A program made the translations under genes and the position numbers. 51,874 bases of DNA from NCBI GenBank assembly GCA_947381965.1, contig CANCXX010000031.1, positions 1 to 51,874 on the forward strand, given 5' to 3'. The notes under the pieces are model-generated. The model saw only the letters and a list, made by a program, of their open reading frames with translations. It ran no database searches and was not told the DNA's origin. This DNA is from an uncultured bacterium (GTDB taxonomy: Bacteria > Bacillota > Clostridia > Lachnospirales > Lachnospiraceae). This document shows, in pieces, positions 18,079-27,375 of the stretch (its first letter is position 1; each line of letters begins with the position of its first letter).

Positions 18079-19513
18079 TGTCTTCTCCCGTTAAATCATC
18101 TTCCTGAATTATGTTTCCCTCGTCCCAGTCATCTTCCCCTTCAGCTTTAGCCGGAACCTGTCGTATTTTCTTTTTCCTGCGTCTCTTCTTCTGCTCCATT
18201 CTTTGAGCTTCTTCCTCCTCAAGCATAATAATGTATAATCCTTCAATCACAGCAAACATAATCAGCGTAGTGAGAACAGAGCTTCCACCATAGCTGATAA
18301 GCGGAAGTGTCACGCCTGTAAGAGGAATAAATTTCGTTCCGCCTCCAATCGTAAGAAATACCTGAAAAATATAAGTGACTCCAAGTCCAAAAGCAGTAAG
18401 CTGGTAAAATCTGTCGGTAAGTCTGTTGGCAATATTCATAAACATAATAAAGCAGCTGACGCAAATCAATATCAGACAGAGGGCAAAAATAATGCCAAGC
18501 TCTTCTGCTATGGCTGAAAAAATAAAATCAGCTTCCACCAAAGGAATAGACTGCGGCGTTCCTTTATAAAGCCCCAGACCAAATAAACCACCACTTGAAA
18601 TGGCAAACAATGACTGAGTAATTTGAAAACCCGCCGCGTCAATCACACTCCAGGGATCTTTCCACGCCTGCACCCTGACCTGTACATGGGAAAAAGCCTG
18701 ATACGCCACATAAGCCGCTGCTGAACCGCCCGCAGCGCCTGCTAATACATACAAAAAATTTTTGGTTGCCACAAATACCATTAATACATACACAATAAAA
18801 AAAATAAGAGCGCTTCCCAGGTCCTTTGAAATTACCAGCACAATCACATGCGCCGCCGCAACAACGGCAGTGGTGAAAACCTCAAAAAAGCCTGATGACT
18901 GATATAATGCACTGGCAACAAAAAACACAAATAAAATCTTAACAAATTCAGATGGCTGGAAGGTAATGCCCGCAATAGAATAAGAAAGTTTACTGCCATA
19001 GGTTGTCTGCCCTAAAATCATAACCACCCCAAGGGCTCCAATCCCTGCTATGGCATATATCCATCTTAAATTTTTAAGGAACCGGAATTTACGCACAAAA
19101 AACGGAATGATTAATGCCACGGCAAGTGAACCGGTAACAATAATAAACTGTCTGATTGCCTTGCCAAGACCAAACCTTGTCAATATAACAAAACTGATGC
19201 TAAGCAGCAGACACATATTGTTTACCAGCAGCCGGTTTGTTTTGGGATATAGCATTCGGTACAAAACCACAGCCGCGTATAGTATAATCTGTTGAAACGC
19301 ATAAAAAAACAAATAAGTAATATCTCCCATTTCAAAACAGATAACCAGAAAGCAGCTGAAATGAAAAACAAACATCAATATATTTTGTCTGGTGTAAATG
19401 CCTCTCCTCTTTTCTTCATCACTATAGCGGAAAACAGCAAAACACTCATAGGTATATAAAACCATAAGCAGCGTTATCACATATCTTGAAAATTCGCTGA
19501 TGTATAACTCCAT
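18062..19513 (-). CDS. FtsW/RodA/SpoVE-family SEDS glycosyltransferase
   Basis: A polytopic peptidoglycan glycan-chain polymerase that works with a class B PBP. The SEDS fold is visible through many membrane helices, GITFQPSEFVK, SKDLGSALIFF, and IPLTGVTLPLISYGGSS near the C-terminus. It is 483 residues long versus about 380-400 for a typical FtsW. The extra length is an N-terminal membrane region of about three helices and a C-terminal acidic/basic tail of about 60 residues (rich in E, K, R and D). GGGGAG precedes the ATG directly after the U32 stop. The partner PBP gene overlaps by 17 nt. Whether it serves division, elongation or spores is undetermined. Confidence 0.92.
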   Translation of the reverse strand: MELYISEFSRYVITLLMVLYTYECFAVFRYSDEEKRRGIYTRQNILMFVFHFSCFLVICFEMGDITYLFFYAFQQIILYAAVVLYRMLYPKTNRLLVNNMCLLLSISFVILTRFGLGKAIRQFIIVTGSLAVALIIPFFVRKFRFLKNLRWIYAIAGIGALGVVMILGQTTYGSKLSYSIAGITFQPSEFVKILFVFFVASALYQSSGFFEVFTTAVVAAAHVIVLVISKDLGSALIFFIVYVLMVFVATKNFLYVLAGAAGGSAAAYVAYQAFSHVQVRVQAWKDPWSVIDAAGFQITQSLFAISSGGLFGLGLYKGTPQSIPLVEADFIFSAIAEELGIIFALCLILICVSCFIMFMNIANRLTDRFYQLTAFGLGVTYIFQVFLTIGGGTKFIPLTGVTLPLISYGGSSVLTTLIMFAVIEGLYIIMLEEEEAQRMEQKKRRRKKKIRQVPAKAEGEDDWDEGNIIQEDDLTGEDIEQEE

Positions 19514-21700
19514 TTATTCTACTCCCCGTTTATAATGTCCTGTAGTGTATTCCTTATAAAAAGGTTCCTTATATCGTACCAGTATCTCTTTAAAATACCG
19601 GATAATGTCGGCCGTATCCTCTCTCTTTTCAAAGGTAAAATCCAGCCGGAAGTTTGAAACAGGACAGTCTGATAAGGCAAACATTTTATGAAGAGATAAG
19701 GGTACACTGTTATAAATTACATTATAGCAGCATTGGCAATCCGTATACACAGGAAACTGCTTTTTGTATCTGTCACCAAGTATCACCATTCCAGGTTTTT
19801 TGTTACATTTTCCCATGGTTTTTTTCAGGCAATTGGCAGTAATCATAACAGGCAGTCTACCATAAACAACCGCTGATGCAGTAAATGTTTTTCCGCCGGT
19901 TATTCCCAACAGTTTTTGCCATTCGTGCCCATTTAACTCCAGTGGGAGATAAAATTCATCCGCCTGGTTTTTCCAGAAGTTTACAGACTCCCGATTCCAT
20001 AAATAAAAATTAGCATCCAGCACTATTTTTTCTGGTATACATTTTTTGTTTAAGCAGTTTTTCCCATAAATATCCTGACTGGTAAAAAAATGATAACTTT
20101 CCAGATTTCTCACAAGCACACCATCAAAAACCCCGGATGACAAGGCGGCTTTTATTTTCTTCAAATACAGTATATCTTTTGCCCGCACGACATAAGGTGA
20201 GGCGATAAATAATTGCACCACAGATCTCCGGAGCCTGTCAAGGATTTTTTTATCTAACAGGCTGTAGTCCAGATAAATACGTGACACTTTTTCATCCAAA
20301 GCAGCCCACAACTGTTCCGCAGTATGTACGGAAACCTGAATTTGTCTTTCCAGAGAAGGTACGCAGGAAACCTCTCTTTTTTCTTTTGGTCCCGGAGGCA
20401 ATGATTTCCTTTCATTTATAAAATCAAACCCATTTTGCCTTATAATTTCCATTTCCATACATGTGGCAGCCTTCCGGCGAAGCTCATTTAAAGAACGCAC
20501 CGGCAAAAATACATTATCCTCCATATCAATATTTATCTGTTCTGCCTTTATAAAACTCTCTCCGCCTTTTTTGATTTTTTCTTTAATATTTTCTTTTGTC
20601 AGGGGCTGTTTTTGCGCTTTTTGCACAACATCTCCTGTAATGTGCACACCTGCCGCATTCTTTTGAAGGCTGATACTTACGGGCTCACCCACTTTCAGAC
20701 AAAGCTTCGCTTCCACATCCTGGTAAAGTTGTCCATCTATATATTTTTTTTCAATTTCCTTTAATAACTGTTCATCTGTTGCTGAATATGCAGGCGATTT
20801 AAGACTTATCATCTCTTTGCCATTTATCCGTCGGTAATACCCATCTCCGGTTTCGCTTCTAATATACAAAGAATGCAAAAGACTTTTATCTTTTTCAGAA
20901 ACGTAGAAATTCTCTTTATCCTGATAGTACTTATCTATATATTTCCTGTAAATTGCTGTTACGCCAGCTGCATATGCCGCTTTCTTCATCCGGCCTTCTA
21001 TTTTAAAAGAGTCAATGCCAGAGTCAATTAACTGTGGAAGAAATTCAATGGTGCACATGTCTTTCATACTTAATGGATAACAGTTTTTCCCATCTAAGTT
21101 ATATCCAAGACGACAGGGCTGGGCACAGCGCCCTCGGTTGCCACTCCGCCCCCCAAGAATACTGCTAAACAGACATTGGCCAGAATAGCAATAACACATG
21201 GCGCCATGGATAAATGCCTCAATCTCCACTCCCGTTTCCAGTTTTATTTTTTTAATTTCTTCCAAAGACAGCTCCCTTGCCGGCACAATGCGGGATATCC
21301 CCTGCTCCTTCACAAAATTGGCGCCTCCGCTTCCTGTCACCGTCATTTGTGTACTGGCATGGATCGCCAAGCCTGGGAAATAGGTTCTTATATAGCAAAG
21401 CACACCAAAATCCTGTACAATTACCCCGTCCAGTCCACTTTCATAAAAGGGAAGTAAAAAATCATATAAATTGTCAAGCTCCTTTTCCTTTACAAGAGTA
21501 TTGACTGTAAGATATATTTTCCTGCCCAAGATATGAGCCAGACGGATACCTCTGCAAATTTCCTCTTTTGTAAAATTTTCCGCATATGCCCGTGCACCAT
21601 AATGCGCGCCACCCAGATAAACAGCATCTGCCCCAGCCCTTATTGCGCCTTTTAGTGCATCAAAATTACCTGCCGGAGATAAAAGCTCAACTTTTTTCAT
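19514..21700 (-). CDS. U32 family peptidase/RlhA-like protein with DUF3656
   Basis: A 728-residue U32 family protein. The U32 signature is intact (EAFIHGAMCYCYSGQCLFSS), followed by GNRGRCAQPCRLG; the cysteines match the iron-sulfur-ligating cysteines of RlhA-type proteins that hydroxylate a cytidine of 23S rRNA. The N-terminal TIM-barrel starts ELLSPAGNFDALKGAI. The C-terminal 300 residues include the DUF3656-type domain with further CNK, CQCC motifs. I chose the ATG at 21700; the 19-codon longer frame lacks a site. It ends one base before the ftsW ATG, so U32-ftsW-pbp form an operon. Whether it acts on rRNA, or as a protease as the old name implies, is unresolved. Confidence 0.88.
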   Translation of the reverse strand: MKKVELLSPAGNFDALKGAIRAGADAVYLGGAHYGARAYAENFTKEEICRGIRLAHILGRKIYLTVNTLVKEKELDNLYDFLLPFYESGLDGVIVQDFGVLCYIRTYFPGLAIHASTQMTVTGSGGANFVKEQGISRIVPARELSLEEIKKIKLETGVEIEAFIHGAMCYCYSGQCLFSSILGGRSGNRGRCAQPCRLGYNLDGKNCYPLSMKDMCTIEFLPQLIDSGIDSFKIEGRMKKAAYAAGVTAIYRKYIDKYYQDKENFYVSEKDKSLLHSLYIRSETGDGYYRRINGKEMISLKSPAYSATDEQLLKEIEKKYIDGQLYQDVEAKLCLKVGEPVSISLQKNAAGVHITGDVVQKAQKQPLTKENIKEKIKKGGESFIKAEQINIDMEDNVFLPVRSLNELRRKAATCMEMEIIRQNGFDFINERKSLPPGPKEKREVSCVPSLERQIQVSVHTAEQLWAALDEKVSRIYLDYSLLDKKILDRLRRSVVQLFIASPYVVRAKDILYLKKIKAALSSGVFDGVLVRNLESYHFFTSQDIYGKNCLNKKCIPEKIVLDANFYLWNRESVNFWKNQADEFYLPLELNGHEWQKLLGITGGKTFTASAVVYGRLPVMITANCLKKTMGKCNKKPGMVILGDRYKKQFPVYTDCQCCYNVIYNSVPLSLHKMFALSDCPVSNFRLDFTFEKREDTADIIRYFKEILVRYKEPFYKEYTTGHYKRGVE

Positions 21701-21789
21701 GCCTATTCCTTTTCCTTCTCTATCTCTAAAAGCCCTCATAACAGTAACGCATGCCATCTGCTTAATATACGACTGATTTTATCCGCACA

Positions 21790-21815
21790 AAAAGCTGTCT
21801 GGTAAGACAGCTTTT
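21790..21815 (-). terminator. Terminator overlapping the zapA stop codon
   Basis: AAAAGCTGTC / GACAGCTTTT arms with a 6-nt loop; on the minus strand the right arm runs into TTTTTG. The distal arm overlaps the TAA of zapA, so the zapA transcript should end here and U32-ftsW-pbp should have its own promoter. Confidence 0.75.
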
Positions 21816-22215
21816 AATTAGATTTCAATTCTGTTTCAAGTCTGATAATTTTCTTGGCATTTTCGTTTAATTCACTCTGAAGGGATTTCACATTTTTTTC
21901 TGTATTTTCCAGTTTAATCTGGGAGGCAATCAGTTCATGTTTTAAATTATAAAGTTCCTTTTCTTTATTCTGGATTTCTTCTTCCAAAAGGTTAATCTGT
22001 TTTTTGGCCTTGAAATAATCATCTGCAATATTTAATTGAAGCAGAACGCTTTGTGTATCAAGCGGCTGTCTCCTGAAGGAGTCAACCTTTCCATATTCTG
22101 CCATTTTATTATTAATATAGGATGCCACCTTCTGTAAATACTCTTCGCTTTCATATCCGCTCAACGTAAACACTTTGCCGCCAATGATTACTTCTGTATC
22201 CGTTTTAACTGACAT
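21814..22215 (-). CDS. zapA: Cell division protein ZapA
   Basis: ZapA binds FtsZ filaments and promotes bundling at mid-cell. The N-terminal domain VKTDTEVIIGGKVFTLSGYESEEYL (first about 60 residues, with YINNKMAEY) fits the ZapA fold, and the C-terminal half is a leucine-, glutamate- and lysine-rich coiled coil for dimerisation (about 65-130). The length of 133 is slightly longer than Bacillus ZapA (about 85). GGGGTGAG lies 5 nt before the ATG at 22215, preferred over the upstream ATG at 22236. It lies 72 nt downstream of ruvB. Confidence 0.85.
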   Translation of the reverse strand: MSVKTDTEVIIGGKVFTLSGYESEEYLQKVASYINNKMAEYGKVDSFRRQPLDTQSVLLQLNIADDYFKAKKQINLLEEEIQNKEKELYNLKHELIASQIKLENTEKNVKSLQSELNENAKKIIRLETELKSN

Positions 22216-22287
22216 CAGGCTCACCCCTCTATACACAAAATATATAGCTTATCTTACGTTCTCTATACAATATCTATTATAAGCAGA

Positions 22288-23286
22288 TTATTGGGGAATT
22301 TCAAGTCCTAAATGATGATATGCCAAATCTGTAACTACTCTTCCTCGTGGTGTGCGGTTTATAAACCCATTTTTTAACAGATATGGCTCATAAACATCTT
22401 CTATCGTTCCTGAATCTTCCCCAATTGCTGCTGCTAAAGTATCTAGTCCTACAGGTCCGCCTGAAAACTTCTGAATCATAGATAATAAAATGTTCCTGTC
22501 AATATGATCCAGCCCCATTCTATCTACATCCATCAAATCCAACGCTGTCATGGCGACATTTTCTGTAATAATGCCATCATGTTTTACTTGGGCGTAATCC
22601 CTCACTCTCTTTAAAATCCTATTAGCCAGCCTTGGCGTTCCTCTGCTTCTTTTAGCCATCTCTATAGCCCCTGCAGGCTCCACAGGAGCGTCCAGTATCC
22701 GGGCTGAGTGCATAATAATCAGCTGCAATTCCTCTACAGAATAAAACTCAAGTCTGTGAATAATTCCAAACCTATCCCGCAGGGGGGCTGTCAAAAGCCC
22801 TGCTCTCGTAGTTGCCCCTACCAGCGTAAAATGAGGCAGGTCAAGTCTGATGGATCTTGCAGTGGGCCCCTTGCCAATCATAATATCTATCACAAAATCT
22901 TCCATGGCAGGATACAGCACTTCCTCTACCTGACGGTTCAGACGGTGGATTTCATCCACAAACAGCAAATCGCCTTCCTGCAGGTTATTGAGAATTGCTG
23001 CCATCTCTCCCGGTTTCTCAATAGCGGGACCACTGGTAACTTTCATGTTGACTCCCATCTCATTTGCAATAATGCCTGCCAGCGTAGTTTTTCCAAGACC
23101 TGGGGGACCGTAAAAAAGTACATGGTCCAAAGAATCGTTTCTCTGCTTTGCCGCTTCTATATATATTTTCAGACTATCCTTAATTTTAGATTGACCAATA
23201 TAGTCATCAAGCTTTTGAGGACGCAAAGAACCTTCAATCTTTACGTCTTCTTCCTGTAAATCTGTTTCAATCATTCTTCTGGCCAT
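22288..23286 (-). CDS. ruvB: Holliday junction branch-migration ATPase RuvB
   Basis: Hexameric AAA+ motor that drives branch migration of Holliday junctions together with RuvA. Walker [10 protein letters not shown] (60-68), DEIH (111-114), the sensor I region LVGATTRAG, and an arginine-rich [16 protein letters not shown] sensor II/winged-helix junction are all present. The 332-residue length is standard. AAGGAA precedes the ATG. It lies 103 nt after ruvA, probably in one transcript. Confidence 0.98.
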   Translation of the reverse strand: MARRMIETDLQEEDVKIEGSLRPQKLDDYIGQSKIKDSLKIYIEAAKQRNDSLDHVLFYGPPGLGKTTLAGIIANEMGVNMKVTSGPAIEKPGEMAAILNNLQEGDLLFVDEIHRLNRQVEEVLYPAMEDFVIDIMIGKGPTARSIRLDLPHFTLVGATTRAGLLTAPLRDRFGIIHRLEFYSVEELQLIIMHSARILDAPVEPAGAIEMAKRSRGTPRLANRILKRVRDYAQVKHDGIITENVAMTALDLMDVDRMGLDHIDRNILLSMIQKFSGGPVGLDTLAAAIGEDSGTIEDVYEPYLLKNGFINRTPRGRVVTDLAYHHLGLEIPQ

Positions 23287-23389
23287 AATTAAACATTTCC
23301 TTGTTTAAACATTTTCTTTCAATCCCACCAACATACCACTGTCTTACACAGTGCTGACGGTTTCTTTAGTTTTTCATGTACCGCAACGG

Positions 23390-24001
23390 TTAAAACAAGT
23401 TTTTAAGCGCAAGCTTTAATATGGTTTCCACATCCATATTTTCATCCAGCGGAACACTTTTTACAGCACGCAGAGCATCTGACGCGGAATAGCCAAGCGC
23501 CGTAAGCGCCTCCACTGCCTCATTGCGGGCATGGCTGTCCATTCCCTGGGAATTACCTCTGTTTATCTGCTGCATTTCCCTGTGTATTAATGTGTCTTCC
23601 AATGAAATCTTATCTTTCAAGTCAAGAATAACTCTTTCTGCTGTTTTTTTGCCAATGCCTGGCGCCTTGGAAATAGATGCAGAATCCCCTGAAAGAATAG
23701 CGAAACGTAAATCATCTGCACTCATCACAGAAAGTATGGCCAGTCCTCCCTTTGGTCCAATGCCATTTACTGTAATCAGTTTTTTAAAAACCTCCAAATC
23801 ATCTCTTGAAAGGAAGCCGTAAAGACTGAACATATCTTCTCTGACACATGTGTATGTATATAGCTTTATTTCTTCCCCAATTTTGGGAAGAAGTGATGCT
23901 GTACTACTGGAAATTTTAACATTATAGCCAATACCGCCGGTGTCAACTATCACATTTTCTTCCGTAATATCATCAATTCTTCCCCTAACAAAAGCAATCA
24001 T
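23390..24001 (-). CDS. ruvA: Holliday junction DNA-binding protein RuvA
   Basis: Tetrameric protein that binds four-way junctions and loads RuvB. The 203-residue sequence begins MIAFVRGRID, has an OB fold, then two helix-hairpin-helix motifs (TVNGIGPKGGLAIL near 77-90 and APGIGKKTAERVI near 113-125), and a C-terminal three-helix RuvB-binding domain (VEALTALGYSASDA). The start is the ATG whose A is shared with the stop of the transporter gene (TAATG). A longer frame continuing upstream is only read-through of the transporter gene in another frame. Confidence 0.97.
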   Translation of the reverse strand: MIAFVRGRIDDITEENVIVDTGGIGYNVKISSSTASLLPKIGEEIKLYTYTCVREDMFSLYGFLSRDDLEVFKKLITVNGIGPKGGLAILSVMSADDLRFAILSGDSASISKAPGIGKKTAERVILDLKDKISLEDTLIHREMQQINRGNSQGMDSHARNEAVEALTALGYSASDALRAVKSVPLDENMDVETILKLALKNLF

Positions 24002-24600
24002 TAAAAAGGTACCCCTTTCGATATGATATTTTGAATCAACGGCAAAATCAGGGAAGTACTTATTCCTATTAAAAATCCTGTTATCACCCCTGCAATGATA
24101 AGTAATGGTGCGTAATAAAGCAAGCCATATGTTTGCACAATAAACATGGCAGTCAAAAGCTGCCCTGCGTTGTGCATAACTCCGCCTGCAGCACTGACCA
24201 CCGGAATATGAAACCAGTCTGTTTTTCTTAAGACAATCATTACAGCTATACTTAAAGCGGCTCCTGAAAGCGAGTAGATTATCGTGGACAAATTTCCAAA
24301 CAACAGTCCTCCAAGAAGCGCCTTTACTATTGTAAGAATCAATGCCTCTTTCCATCCAAGCAAATACAGGCAAAGCACTACCGCAAGATTTGCAAGCCCC
24401 AATTTTATTCCTGGGACACCACTTACAAAAGGGATTAATGTTTCCACATAGGATAAAATAAGTGCAAAGGCCAGTAAAAGTCCCATATAAACCGTCCGGT
24501 TAACATAAAGTCCGCCTGATGGAGACTTATGCGGATGATTATCTGTTACCAAATGGATTACTGGCGTTTGGGATGTCTGTTTCTTAATAGGTGATCGCAT
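24001..24600 (-). CDS. Gx transporter family protein (heptaprenyl diphosphate synthase component I type)
   Basis: An integral membrane protein with about five hydrophobic helices and the family segments VPGIKLGLANLAVV, LTIVKALLGGLLFGN and SAAGGVMHNAGQLL. The Pfam family is annotated as heptaprenyl diphosphate synthase component I, but its glycine-rich helices resemble ECF-transporter S-components, so a transport role is also considered. The ATG at 24600 has AGGAGG 12 nt upstream, and a GTG at 24609 is only 3 nt from it, so the start is uncertain. It overlaps the NusG-II gene by 17 nt. The pair NusG-II with Gx is recurrent in Clostridia. Confidence 0.75.
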   Translation of the reverse strand: MRSPIKKQTSQTPVIHLVTDNHPHKSPSGGLYVNRTVYMGLLLAFALILSYVETLIPFVSGVPGIKLGLANLAVVLCLYLLGWKEALILTIVKALLGGLLFGNLSTIIYSLSGAALSIAVMIVLRKTDWFHIPVVSAAGGVMHNAGQLLTAMFIVQTYGLLYYAPLLIIAGVITGFLIGISTSLILPLIQNIISKGVPF

Positions 24601-24973
24601 CCAGTCCACTTTCCTCCTTCGACTCAATCTGTACCACAAGCTTATGTGGAAGACAGATAATACTTTCTCCATTTCTCGCAATACTCCGCTGTTTCACACA
24701 AAGCATATCAGGGCAGTCAGCATCAGAAATAAATGCCCGTCCGTTCTCAATAAGCAACAGGTTATAACCCCCTTCTTTCTCATAGGGAACAGGCACTGTC
24801 ACATCTTCAGACAACAGATAGCTGTCTATCTCCTGTCCTTCCTGATAAATCCGTACAACAGCAGATCTTTCACCATCATTTAATTTATTCTGTAATACAG
24901 GAACTATCCATAACAATGCTGCAATTGAAAAAAAAGCCAATATTAGTATGATATCTTTTTTTATCTTTTTCAT
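24584..24973 (-). CDS. NusG domain II-containing membrane-anchored protein
   Basis: A 129-residue protein with a basic start (MKKIKKD) and one N-terminal membrane helix (about 8-27), then an extracytoplasmic beta domain with conserved CPDMLC, SIARNGESIICLPHKLVVQI. This CPDxxC...CLPHKL pattern defines the NusG domain II (NGN-free) family often near Gx transporters and redox or FMN-transfer genes. It has no lipobox. Nothing resembling a ribosome binding site precedes the ATG (see findings). Function is unproven; the cysteine pattern suggests a metal or redox role. Confidence 0.75.
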   Translation of the reverse strand: MKKIKKDIILILAFFSIAALLWIVPVLQNKLNDGERSAVVRIYQEGQEIDSYLLSEDVTVPVPYEKEGGYNLLLIENGRAFISDADCPDMLCVKQRSIARNGESIICLPHKLVVQIESKEESGLDAITY

Positions 24974-24979
24974 AAATCT

Positions 24980-25008
24980 ATTTTAGCACATGCGAACGTA
25001 CGTTTCAA
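24980..25008 (-). promoter_or_regulatory. Predicted promoter with palindrome for NusG-II gene
   Basis: On the minus strand TTGAAA (25003-25008), a 17-nt spacer and TAAAAT (24980-24985) lie only 6 nt before the ATG at 24973. A 10-bp palindrome AACGTACGTT (24995-25004) overlaps the -35 and spacer. The spacing predicts transcription starting at or next to the start codon. Confidence 0.55.
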
Positions 25009-25121
25009 GCAATAATTTTTTAAAAGTTCTAAGGTTAGTGACAAATACCGATTTTTTTGTTAGACTGATATGGAGTTTATATCTGTTTACCCAATATATC
25101 AGCCACAGAAAGGAATTTATA

Positions 25122-25907
25122 ATGAAAATTGTATTCGTACGCCATGGCGAACCTGATTATATCAATGACTCATTAACAGAAAAAGGATGGCGGGAAGCTA
25201 AACTTCTGGCCAACCGTATCTGTAAGTGGAATGTGACAGATTTCTACTGCTCTCCCTTAGGACGCGCAAAAGACACTGCTTCCTGCACATTGGAAAAAAT
25301 GAACCGCACGGCGGTTACCCTGGAATGGATGAAAGAATTTGCATACGAAATTGATGATCCCATCACCGGAAAGCATGGAGTTCCCTGGGATTTCGTACCT
25401 TCTTACTGGACAAATGATCCTTTGCTGATGGATGCAGACCGCTGGGTTGAGTCAGATATTATGCAGCAAAATCCTGAAATTGCCATACAATACAAAAATG
25501 TATGTCAGAATTTTGATAACCTTTTGTTTTCTTATGGATATGTAAGGGAAAACCATTTTTACCGGGTGCCAAAGGCAAAGGAGATTTATGTTGCCCGAAC
25601 AAGCGCGCCGGGAAATAAAGGTTATTCTGAATTAGCCCCCGAAGATGAAAGGGAGCCTGTCATTGTAATCTTTTGTCATCTGGGCATTACCTGTCTGGTG
25701 CTATCCCATTTGCTGAACATTCCCTTTGAACTGCTTACTCACGGTTTCTTTATTCCGACCACTTCTCTTACGATTCTGTCAAGCGAGGAGCGCTGGAGTA
25801 ATGAGGCATATTTCAGAGTTCAGGCACTTGGCGATGTACACCACCTGCTTTCATCCGGAGAAATAATTTCCACAGCAGGTTCTTTTGCAAGACCATTTCA
25901 AGGATAA
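25122..25907 (+). CDS. Histidine phosphatase superfamily protein
   Basis: A cytosolic phosphohydrolase of the phosphoglycerate-mutase-like fold. The N-terminal KIVFVRHGEPDY carries the catalytic R7-H8-G9, SPLGRAKDTA the second arginine, and VIVIFCHLGIT the second histidine. At 261 residues it is longer than a minimal family member because of an insert of about 80 residues (about 90-175) rich in aromatic residues. The ATG at 25122 has AGAAAGGA upstream; the earlier in-frame ATG at 24990 lies in non-coding sequence. It stands alone between the NusG-II promoter and a convergent terminator. Substrate unknown. Confidence 0.85.
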   Translation: MKIVFVRHGEPDYINDSLTEKGWREAKLLANRICKWNVTDFYCSPLGRAKDTASCTLEKMNRTAVTLEWMKEFAYEIDDPITGKHGVPWDFVPSYWTNDPLLMDADRWVESDIMQQNPEIAIQYKNVCQNFDNLLFSYGYVRENHFYRVPKAKEIYVARTSAPGNKGYSELAPEDEREPVIVIFCHLGITCLVLSHLLNIPFELLTHGFFIPTTSLTILSSEERWSNEAYFRVQALGDVHHLLSSGEIISTAGSFARPFQG

Positions 25908-25968
25908 TACCAATCCTTCAAGTTTGGTCCCGGAAAATGGAGAATATGTTTCAAACACGCTATGACAA

Positions 25969-26014
25969 AAAGAGTGTAAATCTGCCCTGGTACTTTACAG
26001 AATTTACACTCTTT
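25969..26014. terminator. Bidirectional terminator between histidine phosphatase and foldase
   Basis: A 13-bp perfect stem (AAAGAGTGTAAAT / ATTTACACTCTTT) with a 20-nt loop lies between two convergent genes and can serve both strands, with T-rich sequence on either side. Confidence 0.75.
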
Positions 26015-26028
26015 AAAATTCTTAAATT

Positions 26029-27375
26029 TTATTCTGCCGGTTTGCTGTTATTTTCAGTATTTTCTTCAGAAACTTCTGCTTCGTCCGTATTTCCTTTATC
26101 CTCAGATGATGCTCCATCAGTAGATACGGCGCCTGAAGAATTATCCACATCATCTGTAGAAGTATTTTCTGCTGGAGGAATTGTCAGGTACTTAAGATCC
26201 CCTTTCACATCCACAACTTCATAGTTTACAACCATCCCTGTCATATATTCAGTTACTTTCTGGGTAGCAATGGTATTTGAAATACTTGCATTATCCGCTT
26301 CATCAAAGTATTTTTTTATAAATTCCACTACATAATACTGATGAAGGTAATCATCCCGGAGTACCGTTATATCGCCTTCTTTGCGTCCATCCTCATAGAG
26401 CCACTGCGCCATAACAGACGTAATTCCTGAATAGTTTCTGCCTTCGCTTAGACTGTACTCTGTTTCTGCATTTTCATAATTTGCCTTTGCATCTTCAGAA
26501 GCATTTTGAGCACAAAGTTCCTCAAAGTCCCCGCCATCCTTACGGGCTTTCATCATAGCTTCCGCTTTTTCCTTCAGCCCATCCATTGCTTCACTTATTT
26601 CCTCTTCTGACGCATCGCTGGAAAGATCTGTGTTAAATATAAAACTTCTGAAATCCACCTTGTCATAAAGCTGTTTGTTGTCTTCATAGTAAGCCTTAAC
26701 TTCTTCATCAGAAGGCGTATTCTTTACCAGCATTTCATCATAGTAAGCATTGGCAAGCATACTTTCTTCTACAAAAGGCTGTATATTTTTTTCTGTGGCA
26801 TAGTCTCCAAAGCTTTGTCTGTAATACTCCTTAAGACTTATATTTGCCGCTTCAGCCGCATCCTTAAGATTGTTTTTAAAGGTATCATATTCTACAGTGT
26901 TATCATAGACAAATCCAACGTTTGCTGCATCATCCGCCATTGCCTTAGTTTGTTTAATCTGCTCTACGGTCATCTCATCAAACATATCTTTCCATGTCAT
27001 ATTTTCTGTATACTGCTGCTTATCAAAATCAGCCGAAGTATCCAGTCCCATATAAGGAAGCAGGGAAGAATAACTGACAAGATAATTATTGACAGCTGTA
27101 TTATAATAATAATCATATTCAAGCTGGGACAATTCATGTTCCCCTATTTTAACATAAGTTCCATTTAGCGCCCTGTTTTTACTGATAACAGATACGGCTG
27201 CTGAAACTACAATTACAAGAACCAGCAGGATTCCCACAGCTGCTGCAGTGAATTTTGTCACTTTTTCCTGCTTTGCTTCTTTTAATTTCTGCTGCCTTCT
27301 TGCTTCCATCTTACGGTCATATTTCGTCTGGACCTTCTGTTTGGTTTCCGTTTCAGGCGTATTTTTCTGGGCCAT
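26029..27375 (-). CDS. Membrane-anchored PrsA/SurA-like foldase (parvulin-like)
   Basis: A 448-residue protein. A cytoplasmic lysine- and glutamine-rich segment (about 1-40) precedes one membrane helix (about 45-65), and the rest lies outside the membrane. About 80-240 is a helical SurA-N-like chaperone domain, about 245-380 resembles a degenerate peptidyl-prolyl isomerase domain (VDFRSFIFNTD, GGDFEELCAQNAS, HQYYVVEFIKKY), and the last 50 residues are acidic and serine/threonine-rich. Several usual parvulin residues are not obvious, so it may be mainly a chaperone. There is no lipobox. GAGGAGG lies 10 nt before the ATG at 27375. A strong promoter is upstream. Confidence 0.75.
   Translation of the reverse strand: MAQKNTPETETKQKVQTKYDRKMEARRQQKLKEAKQEKVTKFTAAAVGILLVLVIVVSAAVSVISKNRALNGTYVKIGEHELSQLEYDYYYNTAVNNYLVSYSSLLPYMGLDTSADFDKQQYTENMTWKDMFDEMTVEQIKQTKAMADDAANVGFVYDNTVEYDTFKNNLKDAAEAANISLKEYYRQSFGDYATEKNIQPFVEESMLANAYYDEMLVKNTPSDEEVKAYYEDNKQLYDKVDFRSFIFNTDLSSDASEEEISEAMDGLKEKAEAMMKARKDGGDFEELCAQNASEDAKANYENAETEYSLSEGRNYSGITSVMAQWLYEDGRKEGDITVLRDDYLHQYYVVEFIKKYFDEADNASISNTIATQKVTEYMTGMVVNYEVVDVKGDLKYLTIPPAENTSTDDVDNSSGAVSTDGASSEDKGNTDEAEVSEENTENNSKPAE

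Noticed and set aside
22708-23259. 183-codon plus-strand frame opposite ruvB
   Set aside because: Shadow of ruvB with no recognisable domain and no ribosome binding site.
24002-24373. N-terminal extension of ruvA
   Set aside because: The extra codons are an out-of-frame reading of the Gx transporter gene; RuvA starts at MIAFVRGRID by homology.
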